Assembly: GCA_900299415.1 (NCBI GenBank)
Contig: OMJT01000072.1
Location: forward strand, 1 to 46,491
Source: Opitutales bacterium
GTDB taxonomy: Bacteria; Verrucomicrobiota; Verrucomicrobiia; Opitutales; Opitutaceae
DNA length: 46,491 nucleotides
Direction: 5' to 3'
Part shown: positions 9,522 to 19,237 of the stretch, in pieces
Layout of the letters: the number at the start of each line of letters is the position of its first letter
How positions within the stretch are numbered: position 1 is the stretch's first letter
The notes under the pieces: generated by a model
The model's database searches: none
What the model saw: the letters and a program-made list of their open reading frames with translations, nothing else
Told to the model about the DNA's origin: nothing
Program-made: the position numbers and the translations under genes

Positions 9522-10693
9522 AATCCATCGCTATCCTTTCCGCGGTCCGCACGCCCCTCGGGGCCTTCCAGGGCGGCCTCGCTAGTCTCACTGCGCCGCA
9601 GCTCGGCGCCGCCGTGGTCCGCGAGGCCGTGGCCCGAGCGGGAGGCACGGCAGAGGAGGTGAGCGACGTTTTCTTGGGCCAGGTCCTGGCAGCCGGGGCC
9701 GGACAGGCGCCAGCGCGGCAGGCGGCCATCGATGCGGGGCTCCCGGCCGCGGCGCGCTGCGTCACGCTCAACAAGGTCTGCGGCAGCGGCCTCGAGGCGG
9801 TGCTCGCGGGCGCGCGATCTCTCGCCCTCGGCGACGCCACAATCGTGGTGGCCGGGGGCATGGAGAGCATGTCGAACGCCCCCTTTTTGCTGCCCAAGGC
9901 GCGCACGGGCTATCGGCTCGGACACCAGCAGGCCGTGGACTCGATTCTCTCGGACGGCCTCTGGGATCCCTACAACAACCTGCACATGGGAAGCTGTGCC
10001 GAGGCGTGTGCCCGGAAGTACGGCTTCACGCGGGAGGAGCAGGACGCGTACGCGATCGAGTCCTTCCGCCGCGCCAACGCTGCGCAGCAGGGAGGTAAAT
10101 TCCAAGGTGAGCTCGTGCCAGTGGCGGCTGCGGACGGGAAAGGCACGCCGCTGCTCGCCCAGGATGAAGGTCCTGCAAAGGTGAAGTACGACAAAATCCC
10201 GACGCTGCGGCCCGCGTTCGAAAAGGACGGCAGCATCACGGCGGCCAATGCCTCGACCCTTAACGACGGCGCGGCGGCCTTGGTGCTCGCCGCCCCGGAG
10301 ACGGCCCGGCAGCGCGGGCTGCCCGTGCTGGGGCGTCTTGTGGCATCCGCGGCGCACGCACAGGAGCCGCTCTGGTTCACCACCGCGCCAGTCATCGCCG
10401 CGCAGCAGGCCCTGGCCCGGGCCGGATGGAAAGTGGACGACGTCGATTTGTGGGAGGTCAACGAGGCCTTCGCCGTCGTGCCACTCGCCTTTCGGCGGGA
10501 GTTGCGCGTGCCGGCCGAAAAACTGAATGTCCATGGCGGCGCGATTGCCCTTGGGCACCCAATCGGAGCGAGCGGCGCGCGGATCCTGGTGACCCTGTTG
10601 GCCGCGCTACGGGACCGGGGGCTGCGCCGCGGCGTGGCCGCGATCTGCATCGGCGGGGGCGAGGCGCTGGCGTCCTGCGTGGAGGTGACATGA
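9518..10693 (+). CDS. Acetyl-CoA C-acetyltransferase (thiolase)
   Basis: This 391-residue cytoplasmic thiolase cleaves acetoacetyl-CoA to two acetyl-CoA, or runs in reverse. The acylated cysteine is Cys88 in [11 protein letters not shown], the His is in [14 protein letters not shown] (His347), and the second catalytic Cys is Cys377 in CIGGGEAL. The NEAF motif is also present. The ATG at 9518 gives the family start [13 protein letters not shown] and overlaps the upstream TGA, so the longer in-frame extension upstream is not used. The gene is followed at another ATGA overlap by a fused CoA-transferase. Together the pair is the standard ketone-body route from acetoacetate to acetyl-CoA. Confidence 0.94.
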   Translation: MKSIAILSAVRTPLGAFQGGLASLTAPQLGAAVVREAVARAGGTAEEVSDVFLGQVLAAGAGQAPARQAAIDAGLPAAARCVTLNKVCGSGLEAVLAGARSLALGDATIVVAGGMESMSNAPFLLPKARTGYRLGHQQAVDSILSDGLWDPYNNLHMGSCAEACARKYGFTREEQDAYAIESFRRANAAQQGGKFQGELVPVAAADGKGTPLLAQDEGPAKVKYDKIPTLRPAFEKDGSITAANASTLNDGAAALVLAAPETARQRGLPVLGRLVASAAHAQEPLWFTTAPVIAAQQALARAGWKVDDVDLWEVNEAFAVVPLAFRRELRVPAEKLNVHGGAIALGHPIGASGARILVTLLAALRDRGLRRGVAAICIGGGEALASCVEVT

Positions 10694-12045
10694 ACAAGGT
10701 TTTCTCCACCGCCGAGGCTGCGCTGGCCGGATTACTTCGTGACGATCTCACCATTGCCGCGGGCGGATTCGGGCTGTGCGGCATCCCTGAGAACCTGATC
10801 GCGGCCCTGCGTGACAGCGGCGTGCGCGGGCTCACTATCGTCGGCAACAATGCCGGCGTGGACGACTTTGGCATGGGGCTGCTGCTCAAGACCCGGCAGG
10901 TGCAGAAGGTCCTGGCCTCCTACGTGGGTGAGAACAAGGAGTTTGAGCGCCAGGTGCTCAGCGGCGAGCTCGAGCTCGAGCTGGTCCCGCAGGGCACGCT
11001 CGCTGAGCGGCTGCGCGCGGGCGGGGCGGGCATCCCGGGGTTCTACACGCGGACCGGTTTTGGTACGCGCCTAGCCGAGGGACGGGAGACCAAGGTCTTC
11101 GACGGTCGGTCGTACATGCTCGAGCCCGCGATCCGGGCGGATGTCTCGCTCGTGAAGGCATGGAAGGGCGACACCAACGGGAATCTCGTCTATCGGAAGA
11201 CGGCGCGGAATTTCAATCCGATGATCGCGACCTGTGGCCGGGTCTGTGTCGCCGAGGTCGAGGAACTCGTCGAGCCCGGCGGGCTCGATCCCGACCACAT
11301 CCACACGCCGGGAATCTATGTCGATCGCATCGTGCGCGGGGCGCGTTACGAGAAGCGCATCGAGTTCCGCACGCTGAGCGGCCAGCCGGCGCTCAAGGGC
11401 GAGGCCCCGATCCGCGAGCTCATGGCCCGCCGTGCGGCGCAGGAGTTGCGCGACGGGTACTGTGTTAATCTGGGGATCGGCATTCCGACGCTGGTCGCGA
11501 ACTACATTCCGGCGGGCATGAATGTCACCCTGCAGTCGGAGAACGGCCTGCTCGGGATCGGGCCGTTTCCCGCGGAGGACGCGGTCGACGCCGACCTGAT
11601 CAACGCCGGCAAGCAGACAATCACGGCGCTCCCGGGCTCGGCGTTTTTCTCCAGCGCCGACTCCTTCGGGATGATCCGCGGCGGGCATATCGACCTGTCG
11701 ATTCTCGGCGCCTTCGAGGTCTCGGCCGGGGGCGACCTCGCCAACTGGATGGTGCCGGGCCGCATGGTGAAGGGCCCGGGCGGCGCGATGGACCTCGTGG
11801 CCGGCGTACGGCGCGTGGTGGTCGTGATGGAGCACAACGCCAAGGATGGCGCCCCGAAGATCCTGCCCGAGTGCACGCTGCCCGTGACGGGCCGCGGCGT
11901 GGTCAACCTCATCATCACCGACCTTTGTGTCTTCGCCGTGGAGCCGGGGCGCGGCTTGGTCCTGCGCGAGCTGCATCCAGGCGTCACGCTCGAGACCGTG
12001 CGGGCCCGGACGGGCGTCCCCTTTGCGATCGAAACCGCTTCCTGA
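10690..12045 (+). CDS. 3-oxoacid CoA-transferase, subunits A and B fused
   Basis: The 451-residue protein joins both halves of succinyl-CoA:3-ketoacid CoA-transferase (SCOT-like), which transfers CoA from succinyl-CoA to acetoacetate. Residues 1 to about 225 form the A half ([48 protein letters not shown]). Residues from about 240 form the B half ([19 protein letters not shown]), with the catalytic Glu284 in [12 protein letters not shown]. Bacteria usually encode two separate subunits; the single-chain form resembles eukaryotic SCOT. The ATG at 10690 overlaps the thiolase stop. With the thiolase it would convert acetoacetate, or a related 3-keto acid produced upstream, to acetyl-CoA. Exact substrate preference is not determinable. 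Confidence 0.92.
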   Translation: MNKVFSTAEAALAGLLRDDLTIAAGGFGLCGIPENLIAALRDSGVRGLTIVGNNAGVDDFGMGLLLKTRQVQKVLASYVGENKEFERQVLSGELELELVPQGTLAERLRAGGAGIPGFYTRTGFGTRLAEGRETKVFDGRSYMLEPAIRADVSLVKAWKGDTNGNLVYRKTARNFNPMIATCGRVCVAEVEELVEPGGLDPDHIHTPGIYVDRIVRGARYEKRIEFRTLSGQPALKGEAPIRELMARRAAQELRDGYCVNLGIGIPTLVANYIPAGMNVTLQSENGLLGIGPFPAEDAVDADLINAGKQTITALPGSAFFSSADSFGMIRGGHIDLSILGAFEVSAGGDLANWMVPGRMVKGPGGAMDLVAGVRRVVVVMEHNAKDGAPKILPECTLPVTGRGVVNLIITDLCVFAVEPGRGLVLRELHPGVTLETVRARTGVPFAIETAS

Positions 12046-12051
12046 ATCCCC

Positions 12052-14127
12052 ATGAAAACCACCCCGACATTCGCGGCGTATCTTTCCACCGGCTGCCTAC
12101 TGGCCTGCGCCCTGGCCTGGCCGGCGGCCGCCCGGGCGGGCGTCACCGGTCTCATCATCGAGTCTCGCCAGTCCCCCGTGTACAATGGTCAGGTTTTCGG
12201 CGCCGTCGGCGCCTACGAGCGGATCTCGGGCCGCTTCACCGGCGAGCTCGATCCACAGGACGCGCACAACACCATCATCAACGATCTTGCCCTCGCGCCA
12301 CGCAACACCCGCGGGAAGGTCGAGTACGAGGCGACGTTCTGGATGCTTAAGCCGGTGGATATGGGCAAAGCGAGTGGCGTGCTCATCTATAACGTGCCCA
12401 ACCGCGGCCGGGCGACGCTGCTCGGCACCTTCGGCCAGGGAGGCGAGCCCGGCGACGGCCTGTTTTTCAAGCGCGGCGACGTGATCGTCTCCAGTGGCTG
12501 GCAGGGCGATCTCGCTCCCGGCACCGAACGCGTGGTCGTGCCCGTGGCCCGGAATCCGGACGGCAGTAGCATCACCGGCCCGGTGCTCCAACGTTTCAGT
12601 GGCGTGACGGCGGGCACAGCTTCGCTCAGTCTCGCCGCCGGTCGCATGCCCGCGAGCCTTGAGACCGCCAAGGCCACCCTGACCAAGCGCCGCGCGGAGA
12701 ATAGCGCGGTGATCACGATCGCGTCGGCGGACTGGGCGTTCTCGGACAGCCGTACGGCGCCATTTCCCGGCACACTCGATGAGACGCGGATCAGCCTGAG
12801 GGGCGGCTTCGAGCCGGGCTGGCTCTACGAACTCAGCTACCTTGCCAAGGACCCGCCGGTCCTCGGCATCGGGCTCGCGGCGACGCGTGACCTCGTTTCG
12901 TTCCTCCGGCGCGACGCGAAGGACCCGGCCGGCACCGACAACCCCGTGGCGGCCCGTATCACGCACGTGGTCGCGCAGGGTGATTCCCAATCGGGCAACG
13001 TGGTGAAGACCTTCATCCACCTCGGCTTCAATGCCGACGAGAAGGGCCGCATCGTTTGGGACGGCGCGAACGACCACATCGCCGCGCGCCAGACCCCGCT
13101 GAACTTCCGCTTCGCCATCCCGGGCGGAGCGACGGCGCTCTATGAGCCCGGCAGCGAGCCGGTGCTCTGGTGGACGCCCACCGAGGACAAGGTCCGTGGC
13201 CGCCCCACGGCCAGCCTGCTCGACCGCGCCCGCGCCTCAAACACCGTGCCGAAAATCGTGGAGACCTTTGGTGCCGCGGAATTCTGGGGCCTGCGGATGT
13301 CACCCGGTCTCATCGGCACCGCAGCTGACCACGACATCCCGCTGCCGCCCGAGGTGCGCCGCTATTATTTCCCCGGCACGACGCACGGCGGCGGTCGCGG
13401 CGGGTTCGCCGTGCCCGACACCACGACCGCAGCGGCCGGGCGGGCAGGGCGGGGCGGCGCGAGCACCAACGAGTATGGCTTGGTGAACAACAACCCGAAT
13501 CCCCAGAAGGAGACCCACCGGGCGCTATTCCTCGCGCTGATTGACTGGGTCACGAAGGGCACCGAGCCCCCGCCCAGCCAATACCCGCGGCTCGATCGTG
13601 GCGACCTCGTGCCGCCGGAGGCCGCGGCGATGGGCTTCCCGCGCATCCCGGGTGCCGCACTGCCGGACCATTTGGCCAACCCAATCTACGACTACGATTT
13701 CGGCCCGGGCTTCGTCGGCAACGACATGTCGGGGGCGATCTCGCTGCAGCCGCCGATCATCCGCACGATCATCCCCAGCCGAGTGCCCCGCGTGAATGCC
13801 GATGGTAACGAGACCAGTGGTGTGCCCTCAGTGCTGCATCAGGTTCCCCTCGGCAGCTACCTGGGATGGAGTGTCACGACCAATGGCTTCTACGCCGGCC
13901 TGCAGTCCGGGTTTGCCGGTTCCTACATTCCCTTCGCCAAGACGAAGGCCGAGCGAGAGGCCGCCGGCGACCCGCGGCCCTCGATCGAGGAGCGCTATGG
14001 CACGCATGAAAAATACGTCGAACTCGTTCGCGCCGCCGCCGCCCGGGCGGTAGCCCAGCGTTTCTTATTGCCGGAGGACGCGGATCGGCTCATCGCCCAG
14101 GCCCAGGAGGGAAATGTCCTGAAATAG
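12052..14127 (+). CDS. Exported alpha/beta hydrolase-domain protein (PF20091-like), copy 2
   Basis: This 691-residue paralogue of the protein at 4559-6532 shares its architecture: a signal peptide ending near AAARAG, GVLIYNVPNRGRA, SSGWQGDL, FEPGWLYELSYLAKDPPVLG, the nucleophile elbow GDSQSGN (311-316, Ser314 likely nucleophile), and the C-terminus PSIEERYGTHEKYV...EGNVLK. It differs by an added low-complexity stretch near residues 442-475 (GRGGFAVPDTTTAAAGRAG, then GRGGAST), close to the HGGG histidine region. It starts 6 bp after the CoA-transferase and ends the cluster. Two copies bracketing one operon suggest two related ester substrates or successive cleavages. Function is inferred only at the hydrolase level. 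Confidence 0.85.
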   Translation: MKTTPTFAAYLSTGCLLACALAWPAAARAGVTGLIIESRQSPVYNGQVFGAVGAYERISGRFTGELDPQDAHNTIINDLALAPRNTRGKVEYEATFWMLKPVDMGKASGVLIYNVPNRGRATLLGTFGQGGEPGDGLFFKRGDVIVSSGWQGDLAPGTERVVVPVARNPDGSSITGPVLQRFSGVTAGTASLSLAAGRMPASLETAKATLTKRRAENSAVITIASADWAFSDSRTAPFPGTLDETRISLRGGFEPGWLYELSYLAKDPPVLGIGLAATRDLVSFLRRDAKDPAGTDNPVAARITHVVAQGDSQSGNVVKTFIHLGFNADEKGRIVWDGANDHIAARQTPLNFRFAIPGGATALYEPGSEPVLWWTPTEDKVRGRPTASLLDRARASNTVPKIVETFGAAEFWGLRMSPGLIGTAADHDIPLPPEVRRYYFPGTTHGGGRGGFAVPDTTTAAAGRAGRGGASTNEYGLVNNNPNPQKETHRALFLALIDWVTKGTEPPPSQYPRLDRGDLVPPEAAAMGFPRIPGAALPDHLANPIYDYDFGPGFVGNDMSGAISLQPPIIRTIIPSRVPRVNADGNETSGVPSVLHQVPLGSYLGWSVTTNGFYAGLQSGFAGSYIPFAKTKAEREAAGDPRPSIEERYGTHEKYVELVRAAAARAVAQRFLLPEDADRLIAQAQEGNVLK

Positions 14128-14144
14128 CCTGCATGGCCGCGTCG

Positions 14145-14172
14145 TTTCCCCTGCGGGCTTGCGCCCGGGAAA
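14145..14172 (+). terminator. Imperfect stem-loop after the PF20091 cluster
   Basis: TTTCCC (14145-14150) can pair with GGGAAA (14167-14172) around an inner GGGC/GCCC stem. There is no following T-run, so it may be a weak terminator or an RNA 3'-end structure rather than a classical rho-independent terminator. Confidence 0.3.
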
Positions 14173-14176
14173 TGGG

Positions 14177-14217
14177 CTGGCACCGTTTGACCAAGGACGG
14201 ACACCGAGGTGCAAGAC
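14177..14217 (+). promoter_or_regulatory. Tandem 21-bp-spaced operator, copy 1
   Basis: CACCG occurs at 14181 and again at 14202, exactly 21 bp apart, and the second half continues to GTGCAAGAC (14209-14217). By eye, 37 of these 41 bases are identical to 40020-40060, and the half-site spacing also matches 26382/26403. Direct half-sites two helical turns apart are typical of AraC-family regulators. A possible -10 hexamer, TGTAAC (14234-14239), lies 32 bp after the second CACC. It heads the ThuA/PVC-dehydrogenase/sugar-acid operon, 156 bp before the first start codon. Confidence 0.7.
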
Positions 14218-14372
14218 GCAGATTTCCGGTTCTTGTAACCTCGTAACGCTCTTTAAGCTTTAGAATTACCCCAGCCCAAAGGATGGCCTGTCAGGACTGG
14301 CCAGACTTTTGTTAGTTTATCCCCATCACCCCCTACTGAATTGCGCTGTGCCTTCAGCGCTTTCCCATTCCT
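14218..14372 (+). promoter_or_regulatory. Untranslated leader with blocks shared with 40061-40194
   Basis: Beyond the operator, the leader keeps ordered blocks in common with the leader of the esterase gene: TTGTAAC (14233 and 40076), CTTTAG/CTTTTAG (14258 and 40099) and AAAGGAT (14278 and 40118). The final stretch before the coding region carries a C-rich block, CCCATCACCCCC, resembling CCCAGCATCCCCC near 40162 and CCAACCATCCCCC near 26511. No open reading frame is evident. A conserved promoter and leader is the simplest reading; an RNA element is possible. Confidence 0.45.
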
Positions 14373-15305
14373 ATGAAAATCCCCTCCCCATTTCATCGCG
14401 GTGCGCTCATTCGTCCGCTGCTTACGTTCGCCGGATTAACCTTGGTCTCGGTTTTGCTCCATGCCCAAGCGCCGGCACCGGCCCAAGCGCCGGCCGCCCC
14501 TGGGCAGGGACGAGGCGGTGGCCGAGCTGGTGGCGGCGGCGGCGCCCCCCAGGTGGCGAATCCGAATGGCATCCGGGTTTTTATTCACGCGGGCCTGAAG
14601 TCGCATGCCGAGGGCCAGCATGATTACCCGCAGTTCCTGGCGGACTGGAGCAAGATCTTCACCGAACGCGGCGCGAGGGTGGATGGTGCGCTCCATTTCC
14701 CGACGGCCAAACAGCTGGCCGAGACCGACGTGCTCGTGTTTTACAAGGGTGACGCCGGCTACTTGACCGACGAACAAAAAGCGGACTTGGACGCCTATGT
14801 GAAGCGGGGCGGCGGTGTCGTGAGCTTGCACGATTCCCTGTGTGGCCCCGATCCCGTTTACTTCGCCTCCATCTTCGGCGGCGCGAAGAAGCACGGTGAA
14901 CAGAACTTTTCCCAGGGCGACATGAATTACGTCATCACCGACAAGACCGATCCCATCATGCAGGGGATGTCGGACTTTGTTCTGCCGAAGGATGAGGCTT
15001 TCAAGCTGATGACCTGGGCGCCTTCCGGAATGAAGGTGCTGGCCACGGTGGCCATGCCGACCGGCACTCCTGAGGTGATCCCCCAGATCTGGACCTACGA
15101 GCACACGGTAGCCGGCGGCCAACCCGCGCGGTCGTTTGTCTGGATGCAGGGCCATACCTATGTCAACTTTGCCAACCCGGTGATCAAGGAGATGCTCCTT
15201 CGCGGCATCTCGTGGGCGGCCAAGAAGCCGGTCGACTCGCTGGCCAAGGCCGTGGCGCGCACGGGCGGCCGGGGCGTCGGCGGCTCCGACATCGTCGTGC
15301 CCTGA
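14373..15305 (+). CDS. Exported ThuA-domain protein, copy 1
   Basis: This 310-residue protein has a signal peptide (about 1-31) followed by a short GRGG-type linker (about 45-62) and then a ThuA domain. ThuA folds resemble class I glutamine amidotransferases. They are common in PVC bacteria near sugar dehydrogenases, and their reaction is not settled ('trehalose utilisation' is a historical name). Visible family features are the opening RVFIHAGLKSHAEG, the DVLVFYKGDAGYLTDEQKADL segment, the GGGVVSLHDSLCGPDPVYFA loop and the late HTYVNFANPVIKEMLLRGISWA. It is the first gene after the 14.2-kb operator and is followed by the EF-hand/PVC dehydrogenase after 61 bp. It lacks the inserted helical module found in the second ThuA at 36989-38233. 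Confidence 0.85.
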   Translation: MKIPSPFHRGALIRPLLTFAGLTLVSVLLHAQAPAPAQAPAAPGQGRGGGRAGGGGGAPQVANPNGIRVFIHAGLKSHAEGQHDYPQFLADWSKIFTERGARVDGALHFPTAKQLAETDVLVFYKGDAGYLTDEQKADLDAYVKRGGGVVSLHDSLCGPDPVYFASIFGGAKKHGEQNFSQGDMNYVITDKTDPIMQGMSDFVLPKDEAFKLMTWAPSGMKVLATVAMPTGTPEVIPQIWTYEHTVAGGQPARSFVWMQGHTYVNFANPVIKEMLLRGISWAAKKPVDSLAKAVARTGGRGVGGSDIVVP

Positions 15306-15366
15306 ACATTTCCTCCCCGAAACCTGAACGGCTGAAGCGAGCAGACTCTAACCGCACGGAGGATTT

Positions 15367-18300
15367 ATGAAGTTCCTGACTCCCCTGGCCGTGTCCCTGG
15401 GGGCCGGCCTTGCTCTTGTCTCGTTGGCGCAGGTCCCGGCCAGTGACGGTGGCGCAGCGACGCCACCGGCTGCCGCTCCCGCAGGCGGTGGCGCCCGTGG
15501 CGGTGGCGCGGGCGGCCGAGGCGGAGCCGGTGGCGGACGTGGTGGTGGAGGCGGTGGCGCGGCTGCCACACCCGAAGCCACCCTTGCAGGATTGCTTTTG
15601 GCGCAAGGCGACAAGGATGCCGACCAACGAGTGACTAGCGCCGAACTCGGCGCGGTGGCCGATGCCTGGTTTGATCGCTTCGATCCGGAGAAGACGGGAC
15701 GTGTCCGTCAGGACGAGTTTTTGCTGCTGTTCGACAGCGCAACCAACCCCCAGACCGCGGCCAACGCCGGTCGGGGCGGTCGGGGCGGCGGCGGAGGCGG
15801 TACCGGTGGCACTCCGCTCGCATTTTTTACTGCTTCGGACCTTAATCGTGATGGTGCGATTACCACGGGGGAACTGAAAGAAGGTTTCACCCGGCGCTTT
15901 CCCACTTGGGACACGGACAAGGACGGAAAACTGACGTTGGCCGAGTTGACCGCCGGCTTGGGGGCCGTGCTCCCACGCGATAACATGAGCGGCACCGCTG
16001 GCTTGGCGATGGAGCGAATCCCAAACCTGCCACCGGTCCCGCCTTCGCCGGTCCTTTCCGCCGTCGATTCCGCCAAGACGGTCCAGCTCGAGCCCGGTTT
16101 CCGGGTGGAACTCGCGGCGGTCGAGCCGATGATCGAGGACCCCATCATGCTTTCGTTCGACGAGGATGGCCGCGCCTACGTCCTCGAGATGCGCACCTTC
16201 ATGCTCGATATCGACCGCGCGAACGAGCGCGATCCGATTTGCCGCATCTCGCGGCTCGAGGACACGAACGGCGACGGCAAGTTCGACAAGGCGACGGTTT
16301 ATGTGGACGGCCTGATCCTGCCGCGCGCGATCGCGGCGACCGCGGGCGGCGTGATGTACGTCTCCGACTACAAGCTCTACTTCGCCCGCGACACCGATGG
16401 CGACGGCAAGGCAGACAAGATTGAGCTGATCGACGACCAATACGGCGGAGGCAACGTGGAGCATGCGCCCAATACGATGTTCCGCGCGATGGATAATTGG
16501 TATTACAATGGCGAATCGCCCACGCGCTATCGGTTGATCAACGGCACGCTCGTGCGGCAGGCCACGGAGCGGCGCGGCCAGTGGGGCATGACGCAGGACA
16601 ACTACGGGAAGCTGCTCTACAACGTAAACAACAGCCAGCTCCTGGGCGATTACACTCCGGCCAACTACATGAGCCGGAATTCCCACTATCCGACCACGGC
16701 GGGGGTCAATCTCTTCGTCTCGAACGACCAGCGTGTCTGGCCGGCCCGGATGAATACTGCGACCAATCGCGGCTATTCGCCCGAAGTGCTCGACCCCAAG
16801 ACGGGTCGCGCCTTTGTGTTCGCCTCGTCCTGCAGTCCGCTGGTCTACCGCGGCGATAATTTCCCTGCCGATTACGTTGGGAACGTCTTCGTCGCCGACG
16901 AGGCGCTGAACATGGTGAAGCGTAATCTCCTTTCCGACAAGGATCTCACTTTGTCGGCCAAGTTCCCTTATGAGGATCGTGAGTTCTTGGCCTCGACCGA
17001 TGAACGATTCCGTCCGGTCAATCTCTACAATGGCCCCGACGGGGCGCTCTGGTTCGTCGACCTTTATCGAGGCATCGCGCAGTACGGGCAGTTCATGACG
17101 GCTTACCTGCGGACAGAGACCCTTTCGCGCAGTCTGCAGGAGGGCATTCACTACGGCCGGCTTTACCGTGTGGTCTCCACCGCGAAGCAGCCGGTCGCCT
17201 TTGCACGCCTCTCGACGGAAACCCCAGCGGCTCTCGTCCGCCGGCTTAGTGACGCCAATGGTTGGGTGCGGGACACCGCCCAGCGCCTGCTCGTCGAGCG
17301 GGGTGACCGCTCCGTCGTGCCCGCCCTCGTGCAGGTTGTACAGGCTGGCTCCAACCCACTGGCGAGGATCCATGCTCTTTGGACGCTCGAGGGGTTGCTG
17401 GCCGAGCTTCCCGCTCAGGCAACGCCGACCGCGGAAACCTCCGGCAACATGATTAAGCTTTACCGGGCCGACGCGAAGTTCTCCGCCGGCCCTGCCTCGC
17501 TGCCCCCGGGCGTGCTCGACGCTCTGCTGAAGGCCGTCGCCGATGCCGATCCCAAGGTCCAGGTTGCCGCGCTGCGTGTCGCCGAATCCCTGACGGGCGC
17601 CAGCGCTGCTGGGCAGCGTGCCCTGGTGCAGGCGATCGCGGCACTTCCCGCCCGGACCGCGGAAGAGACGCTTTTTCAGGCGGCCCTCACGGCCGGAAAC
17701 CTCCCGAAATCGGAAGCCCTTGCGGTGCTTGTGCGCATTGCCACGCAGGCGTCAGGCACCGTTCTCCAGCGCGACGCCGTCATTAGCGGCCTCCAGGATT
17801 TCGAATTGCCGTTCCTTCAGGCTCTGCTCGCGGACCCGCAGTGGGCCACGAGCCAGGCCGGCCGGCCCGCGATGCTGCAGGCCTTGGCGGGCGCCATCGT
17901 GCGGGAGCGCGTACCGGAAAAAGTCGCCGCGCTGCAGGCGCTCGCGGCCGCCCAGCCGGCCGACTCTTGGCGGGCCCGGGCCCTCGTTGCCGGGATTGGA
18001 CCGGGCGCAGCGGCGGCCGGACCCACCGCGGCAGTAGCCCGGATTCTGACGCCTGCCGAAACTGCCCGCGTCACCGCGGGCGCCGCCGTCTACCAGCAGA
18101 TCTGTGTGGGCTGTCACGGCGCAAATGGCGAGGGAGTTGTTCCATCTGCGCCCCCGCTGGTAAACTCGGAGTGGGTCACCGGCCCTGAAAGCCGACTCAT
18201 CCGTATCGCGCTCCAGGGCGTGTCGGGTCCGATTTCGGTCAACGGCACCGTCCGCCAGCCGCCGGCGATTCTGCCCGAGATGCCCGGCTTGGCCGCTGGT

Positions 18301-18459
18301 CTGAACGACGACCAGATTGCTTCGGTTCTGACTTATATTCGGCAGTCGTGGGGCCATAACGCCACGCCGCTGACACCTCCCCAGGTTGCGACCGTGCGGG
18401 GCGAGACTGCTACATTGACCCGGCCGTGGACGCCGGCGTCACTGCTCGAAATCCGATAA
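15367..18459 (+). CDS. EF-hand / PVC-type dehydrogenase / HEAT / cytochrome c protein
   Basis: The 1030-residue exported protein combines several parts. There is a signal peptide, a Gly/Arg-rich linker (about 36-62) and four EF-hand-like loops: GDKDADQR near 80, FDPEKTGR near 103, DLNRDGAI near 158 and DTDKDGKL near 182. These are followed by a PVC-type beta-propeller dehydrogenase region (about 235-600, with DTNGDGKFDKATVYVDG and DTDGDGKADKIELIDD), HEAT-like repeats (about 610-870) and a C-terminal cytochrome c with CVGCH (Cys913, Cys916, His917). Such proteins are thought to oxidise sugars in the periplasm and pass electrons to cytochrome c. An axial Met candidate lies in LPEMPGLAAGL. It precedes the sugar-acid genes, which fits the first oxidation step of the pathway. 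The EF-hand plus low-complexity N-terminus is unusual for this family. Confidence 0.88.
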   Translation: MKFLTPLAVSLGAGLALVSLAQVPASDGGAATPPAAAPAGGGARGGGAGGRGGAGGGRGGGGGGAAATPEATLAGLLLAQGDKDADQRVTSAELGAVADAWFDRFDPEKTGRVRQDEFLLLFDSATNPQTAANAGRGGRGGGGGGTGGTPLAFFTASDLNRDGAITTGELKEGFTRRFPTWDTDKDGKLTLAELTAGLGAVLPRDNMSGTAGLAMERIPNLPPVPPSPVLSAVDSAKTVQLEPGFRVELAAVEPMIEDPIMLSFDEDGRAYVLEMRTFMLDIDRANERDPICRISRLEDTNGDGKFDKATVYVDGLILPRAIAATAGGVMYVSDYKLYFARDTDGDGKADKIELIDDQYGGGNVEHAPNTMFRAMDNWYYNGESPTRYRLINGTLVRQATERRGQWGMTQDNYGKLLYNVNNSQLLGDYTPANYMSRNSHYPTTAGVNLFVSNDQRVWPARMNTATNRGYSPEVLDPKTGRAFVFASSCSPLVYRGDNFPADYVGNVFVADEALNMVKRNLLSDKDLTLSAKFPYEDREFLASTDERFRPVNLYNGPDGALWFVDLYRGIAQYGQFMTAYLRTETLSRSLQEGIHYGRLYRVVSTAKQPVAFARLSTETPAALVRRLSDANGWVRDTAQRLLVERGDRSVVPALVQVVQAGSNPLARIHALWTLEGLLAELPAQATPTAETSGNMIKLYRADAKFSAGPASLPPGVLDALLKAVADADPKVQVAALRVAESLTGASAAGQRALVQAIAALPARTAEETLFQAALTAGNLPKSEALAVLVRIATQASGTVLQRDAVISGLQDFELPFLQALLADPQWATSQAGRPAMLQALAGAIVRERVPEKVAALQALAAAQPADSWRARALVAGIGPGAAAAGPTAAVARILTPAETARVTAGAAVYQQICVGCHGANGEGVVPSAPPLVNSEWVTGPESRLIRIALQGVSGPISVNGTVRQPPAILPEMPGLAAGLNDDQIASVLTYIRQSWGHNATPLTPPQVATVRGETATLTRPWTPASLLEIR

Positions 18460-18492
18460 TTGCTGGGACAAACTTCCCGGTCCCTTTAGACT

Positions 18493-19227
18493 ATGGATAC
18501 CCTGAAGAACAAGGTTGTGCTCGTCGTCGGCGGAGGTTCCGGCATCGGGCTTGGCATCGGTGTGGCCTTCGCCCGCGAAGGCTGCCGCGTCGTGCTCTCC
18601 GCACGCACCGCGTCCTCGCTCGAGGCGGCCAAAAAGCTGCCGGAGGTCGGCGCGAGGTTGCTGACCAAGACCTGCGATGCGGCAAACCGCGGCCAATTGG
18701 CCGAACTGGTCACCTGGGTTGAGGCCAATGCCGGTCCGATTGACGTCCTGGTTTACGCGGCGGGCGTGAACATTCCAAAACGGACCTTTGCCGAGATCGA
18801 TCCGGCGGAGTTCGACCGGGTCATGGCGACCAATGCGACGGGTGCATTCAACAGCATCCATGCCGTTCTTCCCGGCATGCGGTCGCGCAAGGCGGGCCGA
18901 ATCTTCAATGTGGTCTCCCTTGGCGGGGTGCGCGTCCTGCAGCTGGCGGGCCTGCCCTATACCGCTTCGAAATTCGGTCAGGCTGCGATCGGTACGTTCG
19001 CCAACTTGGAGACGTTGGCCGATGGCGTTTCGGTGACCAATGTTCATCCCGGCGAGACGGAAACGCCCCTGGTTGACAAGCGGCCGGTACCGCCCTCCGC
19101 CGAGCAGCGGGCCCGCATGTTGAAGCCCGAGGACATCGCCGCTCTTGTCGTCGCCGTGGCCAAGTTGCCCCCGCGCGCCACCGTGCCCGAGATTGTGATC
19201 ACCCCGCGGCACATGCCGTTGAACTGA
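18493..19227 (+). CDS. Short-chain dehydrogenase/reductase (SDR)
   Basis: This 244-residue classical SDR has the NAD(P)-binding GGGSGIGLGIG near residues 13-23, a YAAGVN segment in place of NNAG, and the catalytic YTASK with an upstream Ser. The unusual Gly-Gly-Gly in motif I and the poorly conserved NNAG motif set it apart from the three other SDRs here. It lies between the PVC dehydrogenase and the FAH-family hydrolase, 33 bp after the former and 10 bp before the latter. It is probably an oxidoreductase of a sugar-acid intermediate. Which intermediate it uses is not evident. Confidence 0.85.
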   Translation: MDTLKNKVVLVVGGGSGIGLGIGVAFAREGCRVVLSARTASSLEAAKKLPEVGARLLTKTCDAANRGQLAELVTWVEANAGPIDVLVYAAGVNIPKRTFAEIDPAEFDRVMATNATGAFNSIHAVLPGMRSRKAGRIFNVVSLGGVRVLQLAGLPYTASKFGQAAIGTFANLETLADGVSVTNVHPGETETPLVDKRPVPPSAEQRARMLKPEDIAALVVAVAKLPPRATVPEIVITPRHMPLN

Positions 19228-19237
19228 GCCCACCGAA

